The notes under the pieces: generated by a model | Databases searched by the model: none | What the model was told of the DNA's origin: nothing | Seen by the model: only the letters and a program-made list of their open reading frames with translations | Made by a program: the position numbers and the translations under genes | Part shown: positions 9,954 through 19,561 of the stretch, in pieces | How positions within the stretch are numbered: position 1 is the first letter of the stretch | How the letters are laid out: every line of letters starts with the position of its first letter | From: CAYNHF01 sp964397045 | Lineage (GTDB): Bacteria; Actinomycetota; Acidimicrobiia; Spongiisociales; UBA5794 | NCBI GenBank assembly: GCA_964397045.1 | Contig: CAYNHF010000032.1 | Coordinates: 10,407-74,406 of the forward strand | Reading direction: 5' to 3' | Length of the DNA stretch: 64,000 nt

Positions 9954-11389
9954 CGGTCGACGTCTCCGAGGACCGGATCCGACGAGGCCAGCGTCGAGAT
10001 CATGTCTGCAATCAAGCTGTCGGTGAGCATCACAGGGAGCGCCTGGACTGCGGCGAATGATGGGCCTCTCACGTGGAGCCGCCAAGGGCGGGGGCCGCCG
10101 GCGGACACCAGGTACATCCCCAGTTCCCCGCGGGGTGATTCCACGGACTGCCAGATCGCGCCGGCGGGCACTTTGAAGCCTTCGGTGAAGATCTTGAAGT
10201 GATGGATCAGCGCTTCCATCGACTCATCGATCCGCTTGCGCGGTGGCGGGGTGACTTTGCGGTCCTCGGCTCGGTAGTCGCCGGCCGGCATCGTCTCGAG
10301 CACCTGGGATACGATCTTGAGTGACTCGCGAATCTCGGCGACTCGCACGGTGTAGCGGTCGTACACATCACCGTGTTTGCCTACCGGAATCTCGAAGTCG
10401 TACTGCTCGATGCCGGAATAGGGCGCCACCCTGCGCAGATCCAGCTGGATGCCCGCCGCTCTGGCGATCGGGCCGGACACGCCGTACGCCATGGCCTCTT
10501 CGGGAGTGATGATCCCGACACCCTGGGTACGGTCGAGGAAGATGGGGTTCTCGTTGAGCAACTCCTCGTACTCGGCGACTGAGGCGGGAACCCCTTTGAG
10601 AATGTCTTCGATGTCTTCTTCCCAGCCATCCGGCAGATCAGCCGCGACGCCTCCCGGACGGATGTAGTTGTGATTCATGCGCAAGCCGGTCGTCTTCTCG
10701 AAGAACTCCAGCAGACGCTCCCGCTCGCGCCACCCGTAGAGCATCATCGAGAGGGCCCCGATGTCCATTCCCTGAGTCGCCAGCCACAGCAGGTGGCTCG
10801 CGATGCGGTTGAGTTCGGTCATGAGCACCCGTATCGCCTTGGCCCGCGGCGGCATCGGAAGCTCGAGCAGATGCTCCACCGCCAGGGAGAAACACAGTTC
10901 GTTGTGGAAAGGAGATAGATAATCCATCCGGGTGACGTTCGTCGGGCCCTGCAGAAAGGTCAGTGTCTCAGCGGTCTTCTCCATGCCGGTGTGGAGGTAT
11001 CCGATGATCGGTTTCACCCGCCTGATCGTCTCCCCTTCGAGTTCGAGCTGGAGGCGCAGCACACCGTGAGTTGAGGGGTGCTGCGGCCCGAGATTGATGA
11101 TCTGACGTTCGTCCGCAGCCACCGTGTCATCCGCGACGTAGTCGTCGTCGACCAGGGTGCCCCGCTGGACTGCCAACGCCGGCTCCTCGGCGTCCGGAAG
11201 GAGCTCCTGCGCACCTTCGTCCGTGGCCTGTGACACCCACTCCGGCTCCTCGGTGCCCGCCACCCAGATATCGTGCAACTCGCGCCGCTCGGCAGCGTCT
11301 TCCGGCGGCGCCTCTGCTCCAACCGCGTCTGGCGCCTCGATCGTCGGCGCCTCCACATCTCCCGTGGCGAAGTTCGGTGTATCGCTCAT
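9950..11389 (-). CDS. nuoD: NADH-quinone oxidoreductase subunit D with acidic N-terminal extension
   Basis: This is the 49-kDa-type subunit that forms the quinone site with NuoB (479 aa). The core begins near residue 93 (IINLGPQHPSTHGVLRL) and includes the GYLHTGMEK helix and the C-terminal RGELG region of the family. About 90 residues in front of the core are rich in Ala, Asp and Glu and have no recognisable domain; typical NuoD proteins start close to the core. The ATG at 11389 is chosen because it overlaps the nuoC stop. Confidence 0.96.
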   Translation of the reverse strand: MSDTPNFATGDVEAPTIEAPDAVGAEAPPEDAAERRELHDIWVAGTEEPEWVSQATDEGAQELLPDAEEPALAVQRGTLVDDDYVADDTVAADERQIINLGPQHPSTHGVLRLQLELEGETIRRVKPIIGYLHTGMEKTAETLTFLQGPTNVTRMDYLSPFHNELCFSLAVEHLLELPMPPRAKAIRVLMTELNRIASHLLWLATQGMDIGALSMMLYGWRERERLLEFFEKTTGLRMNHNYIRPGGVAADLPDGWEEDIEDILKGVPASVAEYEELLNENPIFLDRTQGVGIITPEEAMAYGVSGPIARAAGIQLDLRRVAPYSGIEQYDFEIPVGKHGDVYDRYTVRVAEIRESLKIVSQVLETMPAGDYRAEDRKVTPPPRKRIDESMEALIHHFKIFTEGFKVPAGAIWQSVESPRGELGMYLVSAGGPRPWRLHVRGPSFAAVQALPVMLTDSLIADMISTLASSDPVLGDVDR

Positions 11390-11928
11390 TCGGCCCTGTG
11401 CGCTCCCTTGAACTGCACCGGGACCGAGCCCACCTCGTAGTCCTTGCGGAGCGGATGACCTTCCCAATCGTCCGGCAGCAGGATCCGGGTCAGGTCCGGA
11501 TGACCCGCGAACTGGATTCCGAACAGATCGAACGCTTCGCGCTCGTAGAAGTTGGCCCCGGGGTACACCCCCGTGATCGATGGCATCGTGGGATCGTCTG
11601 CGGGCACCCCCACGCGGACGATGAGACGATGCGGCGGGTCGAGGGCGAGTACATTCACGACCACCTCGAACCGCGGGTCCCGACGGAAATAGTCCACCGC
11701 ACAGAGATCGACGAACATGCGGTAACCGAGGTCGAATGCAGCCTCCATGAAGGCGACGATCTGCTCTCGCGGCACGAGCGCGGTGTCTTGAGGTCCGGCT
11801 TCCACCCGGGGCACCTGTGAGAACGAAACCTCTTCGAAGGATGCGGCAAGCTCGCTCAGCAGCGGATGATTCGGCAACTCCGGAGGTGCCTGGGCCTCGG
11901 GAGGGACCTCCCCGCCTTTCGCCGTCAC
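11386..11928 (-). CDS. nuoC: NADH-quinone oxidoreductase subunit C
   Basis: This is the 30-kDa peripheral subunit of complex I (180 aa). The family signature around WYEREAFDLFGI is seen here as FYEREAFDLFGIQFAGHPDL, followed by RILLPDDWEGHPLRKDY. The start is taken as GTG at 11928, which overlaps the nuoB stop (GTGA); the longer open frame would extend through nuoB and is not credible. Confidence 0.95.
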   Translation of the reverse strand: MTAKGGEVPPEAQAPPELPNHPLLSELAASFEEVSFSQVPRVEAGPQDTALVPREQIVAFMEAAFDLGYRMFVDLCAVDYFRRDPRFEVVVNVLALDPPHRLIVRVGVPADDPTMPSITGVYPGANFYEREAFDLFGIQFAGHPDLTRILLPDDWEGHPLRKDYEVGSVPVQFKGAHRAE

Positions 11929-12410
11929 AGCTGCACCACCGGTCGCTTGATCTCGCCAGAAGTGATCTGCGCCTGCAGGCTCAAGATGCCGTGCATGAGC
12001 GATTGCGGGCCAGGCGGGCACCCCGGAACGTACATGTCGACGGGGACGACCTCGTCGACCCCCTGAACGAGTGCGTAGTTGTTGAACATCCCGCCGGTGG
12101 AAGCACACGCCCCCATCGAGATGACCCACTTCGGTTCTGCCATCTGGTCATACACCTGGCGCAAGACTGGGGCCATTTTCTGAGATACCCGACCGGCAAC
12201 GATCATGAGATCGGCCTGGCGAGGTGATGCCCGGAACACCTCCATCCCGAAGCGTGCCAGGTCATTGTGGGCGGCACCGGCCGCCATCATCTCGATGGCA
12301 CAACACGCCAGGCCGAAGGTGGCAGGCCACATCGACTGAGTGCGAGCCCAGTTGACCCCTTTCTCGAGGCTCGTGAGGAGAAAGCCGGACGGTTCGGCGG
12401 CTCCCGCCAC
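11925..12410 (-). CDS. nuoB: NADH-quinone oxidoreductase subunit B
   Basis: This subunit carries cluster N2, the last iron-sulfur centre before quinone (161 aa, normal). The ligands are visible as the tandem cysteines in ACCAIEMM, one in GACASTGG and one in VPGCPPGP. It directly follows nuoA with a one-base overlap. Confidence 0.98.
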   Translation of the reverse strand: MAGAAEPSGFLLTSLEKGVNWARTQSMWPATFGLACCAIEMMAAGAAHNDLARFGMEVFRASPRQADLMIVAGRVSQKMAPVLRQVYDQMAEPKWVISMGACASTGGMFNNYALVQGVDEVVPVDMYVPGCPPGPQSLMHGILSLQAQITSGEIKRPVVQL

Positions 12411-12835
12411 TAGGCGGCCTCCTCGACCGTAATGGGGGTCTCGGCCACGACCCGGCGGTAGCGTTCGCGCCTTGCCACGTTCCAGTCGAGCGCTCCTCGC
12501 TTCCAGACGTAGAACAGGGTTTCACCGAGGAAAGCAACAAAGATGCCGACGGAGGCGATCCCGGCCCATCCGAAGTAGTCGAAGCGCACAGCCCACGCGA
12601 ACAGGAAGACGATCTCGACGTCGAAGATCACGAAAAGCATCGCCACCAGATAGAACTTCACGGGGAATCGTTCGACCGGTTCCTGAAGCGGGACGATTCC
12701 GCACTCGTAAGGGGCCAGCTTCTCGGGAGTCGGGCTGTTGGGGGCGAGTTTCCACGAGAGCCACATGGTCACGCCCGCGAAGGCGACGCCCAGCAGGCCC
12801 ATCAACAGGATGGGGAGATAGTCGGAGAGCATCAT
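12410..12835 (-). CDS. nuoA: NADH-quinone oxidoreductase subunit A
   Basis: This is the first gene of the nuo run: a 141-aa membrane subunit with three helices. The conserved loop YECGIVPLQE and the acidic helix FVIFDVEIVFLFAWAV are diagnostic. A GGAGG lies about 10 nt before the tandem ATG ATG start. Only 58 nt separate it from the end of the glutamate dehydrogenase gene and no strong terminator is visible there, so nuo may be partly co-transcribed with that gene. Confidence 0.97.
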   Translation of the reverse strand: MMLSDYLPILLMGLLGVAFAGVTMWLSWKLAPNSPTPEKLAPYECGIVPLQEPVERFPVKFYLVAMLFVIFDVEIVFLFAWAVRFDYFGWAGIASVGIFVAFLGETLFYVWKRGALDWNVARRERYRRVVAETPITVEEAA

Positions 12836-12893
12836 CTGGTTGTTTCCTCCGGCCTGGAGATTAGGGATGCGGCCATCAAGGCCAAAGTCGGCA

Positions 12894-15800
12894 CTACCGG
12901 CCGGCCAGCGTACGAATCCGGCGGATCGCCACGATGACTGCCGCTACGTCGTCGACTCCGTCCACGGCCAGGCTCCGCATGAAGCGGGTGAGTCTTCCGA
13001 TCTCATGGGTCCGGCTGATGAGATACGTGTCGAGGGCGTGCGCGGGGTCGGCGTCCGGGGCGTCTTCGAGAATCTGCTCCGCGAGTTGTCTTCGCAGCAG
13101 TACGAGATCGTCCGACACTGTCTGAATCGCCCGGCGATGCCATCTGGTGGCGCCAGGCAAGCCATCTACCTGCTCTTCGAGCCAGTCGATTTCGAAAGCC
13201 GAACCGGCCAGGAAGAACACCCTGGCGACGTCCTCCACCGACCTGCCGGTGTTCAGCGCAACGTCAATAATGTCGGGGCCGTGTACCAGATCTTCCTGAT
13301 AGACGTGGCGCCGCGCGACCTCCTCAGGAACCCCTAGCCCGACCCAGCGCTCCACCGCGGTGATTCGATCGGCTCGCCACTGAGGCGGACCCACTTCGGA
13401 TATCACGGAAGCGAGGCTTTCGAACCCGGGCCGAAATGCTCCGATCACGTCGCCCATGGATCGGGGCGAAGGGTGAGCGAGATGCCACCGGGCGATCGAC
13501 TCGACGAGCGCGTCGATGTCGGACAGCAGCTCACGCTCGACCTCGGGTGACACCATGCCCACCAAGCCTTCCACAGCCTGCCAGCGCTCTGAGGCACCCG
13601 CCGTGGCGCGAGCGATCCGATACGCCCGCACGACGTCTTCCGCTGCCGCCCCCGTCTCCTCCATGAGACGCGACACGAAGGTGATGCCCTCGGAGTTCAC
13701 CACCTCGTTGGCAACGATGGTCGCCACCAGATCACGCCGCAGTGGATGGTGGTCCACCAGGGCGCCGAACCGTTTGACCACCGCGCCGGGGAAGTACTCC
13801 ATCAGATCGATTTCGAAAGCCGGGTCGTCCGGCAGAGCCGAGTTGAGTAGCCACTGTCCGAGACTGCGTTTGGCGTAGGCGAGGAGCACCGCCAGTTCCG
13901 GACTCTCCAGCCCCCCACCGGCGCGCGCCCTTTCGTTCAGCTCGTCCGTCGTGGGCAGCTGCTCGATCTCGCGGTCGAGCAGCCCTTCGCCCTCGAGCAT
14001 CACCATCAGATCCTCGTACGCCTCGAGCCGGCGAGAGGAGACTGCGGTTTCCTGCGAAAGGATCTGGGCCTGGAGGAAATTGTCGTAGAGGATGCGGTCC
14101 ACCACGTCGAAAGCCACCGCGGCAACCAGCTCGTTCCGACCCGCGCGGCCCAGCTCGCCTGACTCTTCAGCAAGGCCAAGCAACACCTTGAGATTGACCT
14201 CGCGGTCGGAGCAATGGACGCCGCCGGAATTGTCGAAGAAGTCGGTGTTGACCCGTCCTCCGAGCCGTGCGTACTGAATCCGACCGACCTGGGTCAGGCC
14301 CAGATTGCCTCCCTCCCCGATCACCCTCACCCGCAGCGTGTTGGCGTCCACCCGCACCGCGTCGTTGGAACGATCTCCCGCGTCTTCTTCCGATTCACCG
14401 GAAGCCTTGATGTAAGTACCGATGCCACCGTTCCACAGCAGATCCACCGGTGCCCGCAAGATGGCGCGGATGACCTCATTCGGCGTGAGCCCGCTTTCGG
14501 TGGTCCCGAGCGCCTCGCGCGCTTCGGCAGACAGGTCGATCCGCTTGGCCCGGCGCGAGTAGACACCACCCCCCGGCGAAATGAGATCCGGGTCGTAGTC
14601 CTCCCACGACGAGCGTGGCAGGTCGAAAAGACGCTGGCGTTCGGCAAATGACACCGCCGGGTCCGGGTTCGGATCGATGAAGACGTTGCGGTGATCGAAG
14701 GCCGCGACGACCTGGAGCTTCTCGGACAACAACACCCCGTTCCCGAACACATCTCCCGACATGTCGCCCACCCCCACCACCCGGATCACGTCCTCCTGGA
14801 CGTCGACCCCCAGCTCGCGGAAGTGCCACTTCACCGACTCCCATGCGCCGCGAGCTGTGATACCGAGCACCTTGTGGTCGTACCCAGCCGAACCGCCCGA
14901 AGCGAACGCGTCCCCCAACCAGAATCCGTACTCGGCTGCGAGCTCGTTGGCTGTGTCCGAAAGCTGCGCCGTGCCTTTGTCTGCCGCCACCACGAGATAC
15001 GGGTCGTCCTCGTCGTACACGGCGACGCCCCGCGGATGCACCACCTCGCCACCAACCAGGTTGTCTGTCAGGTCGAGCAAGCCGCGAATGAAGACGGTGT
15101 AGGCGCGCTTGACGTCTGCGCCCATGTCACCTGAGGCCGCGAAGTTCTCCCGCATGACGAACCCACCCTTCGAACCGGTAGGAACAATCACTGCGTTCTT
15201 CGTCATCTGGGCCTTCATCAGGCCCAGGACCTCGGTGCGGTAGTCCTCGCGGCGGGTCGACCAGCGGATCCCACCGCGGGCCACCCGGCCGCCGCGGAGA
15301 TGTATCCCCTCTACCTCTCGGGAGAACACGAAGATCTCGTAGAGCGGTGCCGGCTCTGGCATGTCGGGGGCGGCCGTCGAAAGGAACTTGAATGCCAGCG
15401 CGCCTCGATCCGGGCGATACACGTTGGTCCGCACCGTGGCAAACATGAGGGTGAGGAAGCCGCGCAAGATCCGGTCCTCGTCGAGCGATGCCACGCCGTC
15501 CAGCGCAGCCCGGATGGCATCAGCCGATGCGGCTGCATCCGCATCCGAGTTGGGGTCGAAGCGAGCCGAGAAGAACCGGACGAGTTCCTCGGCCAAAGCG
15601 GGATGCGCGGCAAACGCATCGTTGATGTAGCCGTCGGTGAAGGCAGGGCTCACCCGCCGCCAGTAGACCCGATACGCCCGCAGAATCTGCACCTCGTGGT
15701 GGTCGAGACCGGCCGAGATGATCAGTCGATTGAGCGAGTCCGAAGACGCCTCACCCTGGAGCACCGCGCACACCGTCTCCGCGATCCGGTCGGCGCTACC

Positions 15801-17678
15801 TGCCAGGTCAAGCGGCTGTTCGTCGCGATCCAGTACCCCGAAGTCATGCAGGAAGAAGTCGTCCTCGCCGAGCAAACGGGTGGGCACCTCCTCGACGACC
15901 CGCAGCCCGAAGTCCTCCAGCGTCGGCATCAGCTCCGAAAGCTCGAGCCTGCCACCTGCCAGATAGACGACGAGCCGGGTCATCGGCTCACCATCGGCGT
16001 CGTCGTTGACGAGGCCTACCACCGGTCCGCCAGACCGCGCGAGTTCGTCGACCCTGGCGATGGCTTCTGCTGCCATCGGCAGCGAGACCGAGGTGCGGAA
16101 GTAGTCGGGGAAGCGCCACGCCCACTTCCGCCCGAGCTCATGGCCGCCCTCGCGACCATGCTGCTCCACGAGGAGGTCGACCACGTGCTCCTCCCAGGTG
16201 CGGGTCATCGCGACCACTTCTTCCTCCAGGCCCTGGAATGACACCTCGGGTACGTCTCCATGCTCGATCCACACGGTGAAGTGAATCCGGGCGGTGTCGG
16301 TTTCGCCGAGCGAAAGCTGGTAGTCGATGGCGGCCCCGCCGAACCGCTTCCGGAAGAACTCCTGGAGTCGCTTACGGAGATCGGCGTCGAAGCGATCGCG
16401 TGGCATCACCACCAGCAACGACACGTTGCGGCTCAGCAGATCGCGCCGCACGATGAGGCGAACCTGCTCGCGCTCCTGCAATTCGACCAGCGCCAGAATG
16501 CTGCGATGGATGTCCTCGACCGGGGTCGAAAACAGCTCGTCCTTCGGAAAGCTGTTGAAGAGCTGGACGATTTGTTTGTGATAGTGGGAGCCGGGAACCA
16601 CATCATCCGTGGTCAGGATCTGCTCCAGCTTTCCCTCCAGAATGGGGATCGTGCCGGCTGCAGCCATGTATGCCTTCGACGTGAACAATCCGAGCAGCCG
16701 CCCCTCGCCGACCACCGTCCCGGAGTCATCGACGATCCTGACCCCGATGTAGTCCATCTTCGCTCGCCGGTGCACCCGCGACAGTGAGTTGGTTTTTGTG
16801 ATCACGACGAGGAACCCCGACTCGTAGCGAGCGCGCAACGCCGGCTCCAGCTGCTCCATCAACACCGGTTCCGCGTAGCCGGACGTAGTCTCGTTGGCGA
16901 GGATGCCAAGGCCGGAACCCGGCTCCACACTTACGCAGCGCCCCTCCGGAAGGGCCTCGATCTTGTACTCGCGGTATCCGAGGAACACGAAGTTCAGGTC
17001 GAGCAGCCACGTCAGGAAGGCAGTCGCCTCCTCGATCTCGGCCGTGCTGTAGCGGGCGCTACCCGCTCGGGCCAGGTCGATCATGCGCGAGACGGCAGCC
17101 TGCATGTGCCCAAACGCCGACACCGCCTTGTCAACGTCTGCCAGCACACCGAGGAGATCCGCCTCGATCTGCTCGGCCTCAACCGGACTGAGAGGACGGT
17201 CGAGTTCGTAGTGCTCGATGGATTGGAGGAGCTCGGCGCCGCGCACCGGCAGCACGTTCTCGACTCTCCCTTCAGCGTCGAGCGCCAGACCAACGACCGG
17301 GTGGAACACGTGATGCACCAGCGCGCCGTGGGCCTGAATCTCGTTGGTCACCGAGTCGACCAGGAACGCCATGTCCCGCGTTGCGACCTCGATGACGGCG
17401 CCTTCGGTCTTGTAGCCGTCTGTGGCCACGGAAGGATGGAAGACCCGGATCGAGACCTCGTGAGGATCGGCGGCGAACGCGAAGTCGTGCAGGCCGCGTA
17501 CATGAGACACCAGCTCGTCCGTGCTGTGATCGGCGATGTAGTCCGCTGAGAGGCGTCGCACGTACGCCTGGGCAAACCCGCGTAGCGTCGGAGCAGCGTC
17601 CGGGCTGTCTGCGATGCGGTCGACGAGATCGCCGAGCGCGTGTGACGATTCGTCCGGGATCCCGTCGGCGATGCTCAC
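12894..17678 (-). CDS. gdh: NAD-specific glutamate dehydrogenase, large (180-kDa) type
   Basis: This enzyme oxidatively deaminates glutamate to 2-oxoglutarate and ammonium with NAD. The 1594-aa length is typical of the large bacterial class, whose long N-terminal half holds regulatory ACT-like domains ahead of the catalytic core. In the core the lysine segment VPTGSKGGFVMR and the nucleotide-binding stretch GVGDMSGDVFGNGVLLSEK are visible. GTG at 17678 is preferred because a TAACGT box lies 6 nt upstream, suggesting a leaderless transcript. It lies just upstream of nuo, so carbon from glutamate and NADH oxidation may be co-regulated. Confidence 0.95.
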   Translation of the reverse strand: MSIADGIPDESSHALGDLVDRIADSPDAAPTLRGFAQAYVRRLSADYIADHSTDELVSHVRGLHDFAFAADPHEVSIRVFHPSVATDGYKTEGAVIEVATRDMAFLVDSVTNEIQAHGALVHHVFHPVVGLALDAEGRVENVLPVRGAELLQSIEHYELDRPLSPVEAEQIEADLLGVLADVDKAVSAFGHMQAAVSRMIDLARAGSARYSTAEIEEATAFLTWLLDLNFVFLGYREYKIEALPEGRCVSVEPGSGLGILANETTSGYAEPVLMEQLEPALRARYESGFLVVITKTNSLSRVHRRAKMDYIGVRIVDDSGTVVGEGRLLGLFTSKAYMAAAGTIPILEGKLEQILTTDDVVPGSHYHKQIVQLFNSFPKDELFSTPVEDIHRSILALVELQEREQVRLIVRRDLLSRNVSLLVVMPRDRFDADLRKRLQEFFRKRFGGAAIDYQLSLGETDTARIHFTVWIEHGDVPEVSFQGLEEEVVAMTRTWEEHVVDLLVEQHGREGGHELGRKWAWRFPDYFRTSVSLPMAAEAIARVDELARSGGPVVGLVNDDADGEPMTRLVVYLAGGRLELSELMPTLEDFGLRVVEEVPTRLLGEDDFFLHDFGVLDRDEQPLDLAGSADRIAETVCAVLQGEASSDSLNRLIISAGLDHHEVQILRAYRVYWRRVSPAFTDGYINDAFAAHPALAEELVRFFSARFDPNSDADAAASADAIRAALDGVASLDEDRILRGFLTLMFATVRTNVYRPDRGALAFKFLSTAAPDMPEPAPLYEIFVFSREVEGIHLRGGRVARGGIRWSTRREDYRTEVLGLMKAQMTKNAVIVPTGSKGGFVMRENFAASGDMGADVKRAYTVFIRGLLDLTDNLVGGEVVHPRGVAVYDEDDPYLVVAADKGTAQLSDTANELAAEYGFWLGDAFASGGSAGYDHKVLGITARGAWESVKWHFRELGVDVQEDVIRVVGVGDMSGDVFGNGVLLSEKLQVVAAFDHRNVFIDPNPDPAVSFAERQRLFDLPRSSWEDYDPDLISPGGGVYSRRAKRIDLSAEAREALGTTESGLTPNEVIRAILRAPVDLLWNGGIGTYIKASGESEEDAGDRSNDAVRVDANTLRVRVIGEGGNLGLTQVGRIQYARLGGRVNTDFFDNSGGVHCSDREVNLKVLLGLAEESGELGRAGRNELVAAVAFDVVDRILYDNFLQAQILSQETAVSSRRLEAYEDLMVMLEGEGLLDREIEQLPTTDELNERARAGGGLESPELAVLLAYAKRSLGQWLLNSALPDDPAFEIDLMEYFPGAVVKRFGALVDHHPLRRDLVATIVANEVVNSEGITFVSRLMEETGAAAEDVVRAYRIARATAGASERWQAVEGLVGMVSPEVERELLSDIDALVESIARWHLAHPSPRSMGDVIGAFRPGFESLASVISEVGPPQWRADRITAVERWVGLGVPEEVARRHVYQEDLVHGPDIIDVALNTGRSVEDVARVFFLAGSAFEIDWLEEQVDGLPGATRWHRRAIQTVSDDLVLLRRQLAEQILEDAPDADPAHALDTYLISRTHEIGRLTRFMRSLAVDGVDDVAAVIVAIRRIRTLAGR

Positions 17679-17684
17679 GCCTCC

Positions 17685-17690
17685 ACGTTA
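17685..17690 (-). promoter_or_regulatory. -10 box of the glutamate dehydrogenase gene (leaderless)
   Basis: TAACGT on the minus strand is followed by 6 nt and then the GTG start. This spacing puts the expected transcription start at or next to the first codon. No convincing -35 box was identified. This is inferred from pattern only. Confidence 0.5.
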
Positions 17691-17916
17691 GCTCCGCCAC
17701 CCTCCCGGAACAGGTTGCCTCGGTGATGAACCTACTCGCCACAAGGTGCCGACCTCTCCCCTCGAGGCTTCTGTTCATTGAGATGCGAGCCCTGCTTCGG
17801 GCCTTCTGTGGCGCTCGGACCAGCCCCTCCGTGAGGCGGGCGGAACCCTGGCCACCCTTCAGTCGACGGCCCTCGGCCTCCCGGTACCAATGGACCCTGG
17901 TGACTACGATTCGTGC

Positions 17917-18129
17917 ATGCGGATCGCAGGGTTCGTCGGAGGCGTCACCCTCGCTCTAGTCGGAGCTGTTTGGGTGCTTCAAGGACTCAACTCCCGGGTC
18001 GTCCCGCAGAGTTTCATGACCGGCAACCGAGTCTGGATCGTGATCGGTGCGGTCGCATTCGGCGGCGGTGTCGCACTGGCGCGGTGGAATTGGAATCAGC
18101 TGCGCGATCCGTCGCGCGACGGGAGGTAG
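17917..18129 (+). CDS. Small two-helix membrane protein
   Basis: This is a 70-aa protein with two predicted transmembrane helices separated by a short loop (GLNSRVVPQSFMTGNR). Conserved-looking features are GAVWVLQG and SFMTG, a pattern I associate with small uncharacterised actinobacterial membrane proteins. The ATG at 17917 is chosen over an upstream one because TACGAT lies 6 nt before it, the leaderless arrangement seen elsewhere in the window. The cyclase-fusion gene follows 8 nt later, so the two are probably one transcript. The function is unknown. Confidence 0.75.
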   Translation: MRIAGFVGGVTLALVGAVWVLQGLNSRVVPQSFMTGNRVWIVIGAVAFGGGVALARWNWNQLRDPSRDGR

Positions 18130-18137
18130 GTTGGCGC

Positions 18138-19505
18138 GTGGAGGTTCCCGAGGTCCACTATGTGATCGCGGATGATGATGTCCGGGTCGCCTATCAGGAC
18201 TACGGAAGTGGCCCGCCGACCGTCCTCGTGCAGACTGCACTTGGACATCTCGAGGGTTATTGGGAGTTCGGGACCCTACGACGTCTCTACGAGCGGATGG
18301 CGGCCAACCTCCGGATTCTCACGTTCGACCACCGTGGCAACGGGATGTCGGATGGCTTCACCGAGCCACCGTCCCTCGAAGACCGAGCGCTCGACGTCAA
18401 GGCGGTGATGGACGCGGTCGGAATCGATCGGGCGAACCTGTTCGGCTTCGCCTTCGGTGCCCAGGTAGCGATTGGCTTCGCAGCCCGCTACCCGGAGCGC
18501 GTCGAGCGTCTGGTTCTCGCCAATGCGCGTATCGGCCCCTCGGCCAGGTCACGGGCAGATGCCCTCTACCCGGAAGCAGAGCAACCCGGTCCCCCGACGG
18601 GTTCCGAAGTCGAGCGAACCCTCAACATGGTTGGCATCGAGGTCGACGAGGCATTCACCCACTTCTCGCCGAGTGTTGCCAAGTACCCAGAAGATGTGCG
18701 TCTGATGCCGCGGTTCGAACGGCTGGTCGGTTCCCGCGACGTCCATCGCCGCCAGATCGAAAGCGTCACCGATGTCGATGTCACAGATATTGCCCCCCTG
18801 GTAGCCACCCCGACCCTGGTGACTCATACGCTCGGAGACCGGCGATTTCACGTCGGATACGCCAGGCTGCTGGCCGAACTGATCCCGGATGCAACGCTGT
18901 TGGAGGTCGCGGGTGAAGACCACATGTTCTGGCTCGCAGACGACTGGCGCGAAATCACGGACGCTCACATCAACTTTCTCACCGACTCAGTGGTGAGCGC
19001 ACCGGTCGAGCGCCGCTTTGCGGTCGTCCTGTTCACCAATATCGTCGAGTCGACCAGCACCTCCCTGGCAGCAGGTGACGACGAATGGCGTCTTCGCCTC
19101 GACGCACACGATCGCATTTCGAGGCGAGTAGTCACCCATCACGATGGCTCTCTGGTCAAACAAACCGGCGATGGAATCCTCGCCACATTCGACGCACCAT
19201 CTCGCGCGGTAGACACGTCCATCGACTTGCGGGACGAACTCGCCGAATCCGGCATCCGAATTCGCGCCGGTATCCACGCCGGAGAAGTGGAAGTGCGCGG
19301 TGACGACATCGCGGGCGCGGTCGTGAACCTCGCCGCCCGGGTCGAGCAAGCTGCTCCGGAGGGCTTCATCTACACCACCGCAACCATCAGAGACATGCTG
19401 ATCGGATCTTCCCACAGCTTCGAACCCGCAGGCACCCACCACCTGAAGGGCTTCGAAGACGAGTGGCTGCTCTACCGGATTGGGATCACGCCTGCCCATC
19501 TGTAG
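18138..19505 (+). CDS. Alpha/beta-hydrolase fused to class III nucleotidyl cyclase domain
   Basis: The 455-aa protein has an alpha/beta-hydrolase fold (residues about 15-280) followed by a class III adenylate/guanylate cyclase domain (about 293-450), the same architecture as mycobacterial LipJ/Rv1900c. GTG at 18138 is chosen because GGGAGGTAGG lies 7 nt upstream; the longer open frame runs over the previous gene. The nucleophile elbow, normally G-x-S-x-G, reads GFAFG (Ala105). The first metal-binding Asp of the cyclase (usually FTDI) is Asn301 in FTNI, while the second, Asp345 in TGDG, is kept. It may therefore be a sensor or weak cyclase rather than a standard enzyme. Confidence 0.9.
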   Translation: MEVPEVHYVIADDDVRVAYQDYGSGPPTVLVQTALGHLEGYWEFGTLRRLYERMAANLRILTFDHRGNGMSDGFTEPPSLEDRALDVKAVMDAVGIDRANLFGFAFGAQVAIGFAARYPERVERLVLANARIGPSARSRADALYPEAEQPGPPTGSEVERTLNMVGIEVDEAFTHFSPSVAKYPEDVRLMPRFERLVGSRDVHRRQIESVTDVDVTDIAPLVATPTLVTHTLGDRRFHVGYARLLAELIPDATLLEVAGEDHMFWLADDWREITDAHINFLTDSVVSAPVERRFAVVLFTNIVESTSTSLAAGDDEWRLRLDAHDRISRRVVTHHDGSLVKQTGDGILATFDAPSRAVDTSIDLRDELAESGIRIRAGIHAGEVEVRGDDIAGAVVNLAARVEQAAPEGFIYTTATIRDMLIGSSHSFEPAGTHHLKGFEDEWLLYRIGITPAHL

Positions 19506-19561
19506 GAAGTTCCTGGCCCGGAGGCGTGCGACCAGCTTCGCTCCGCGTCTGCTCCGAGGCC

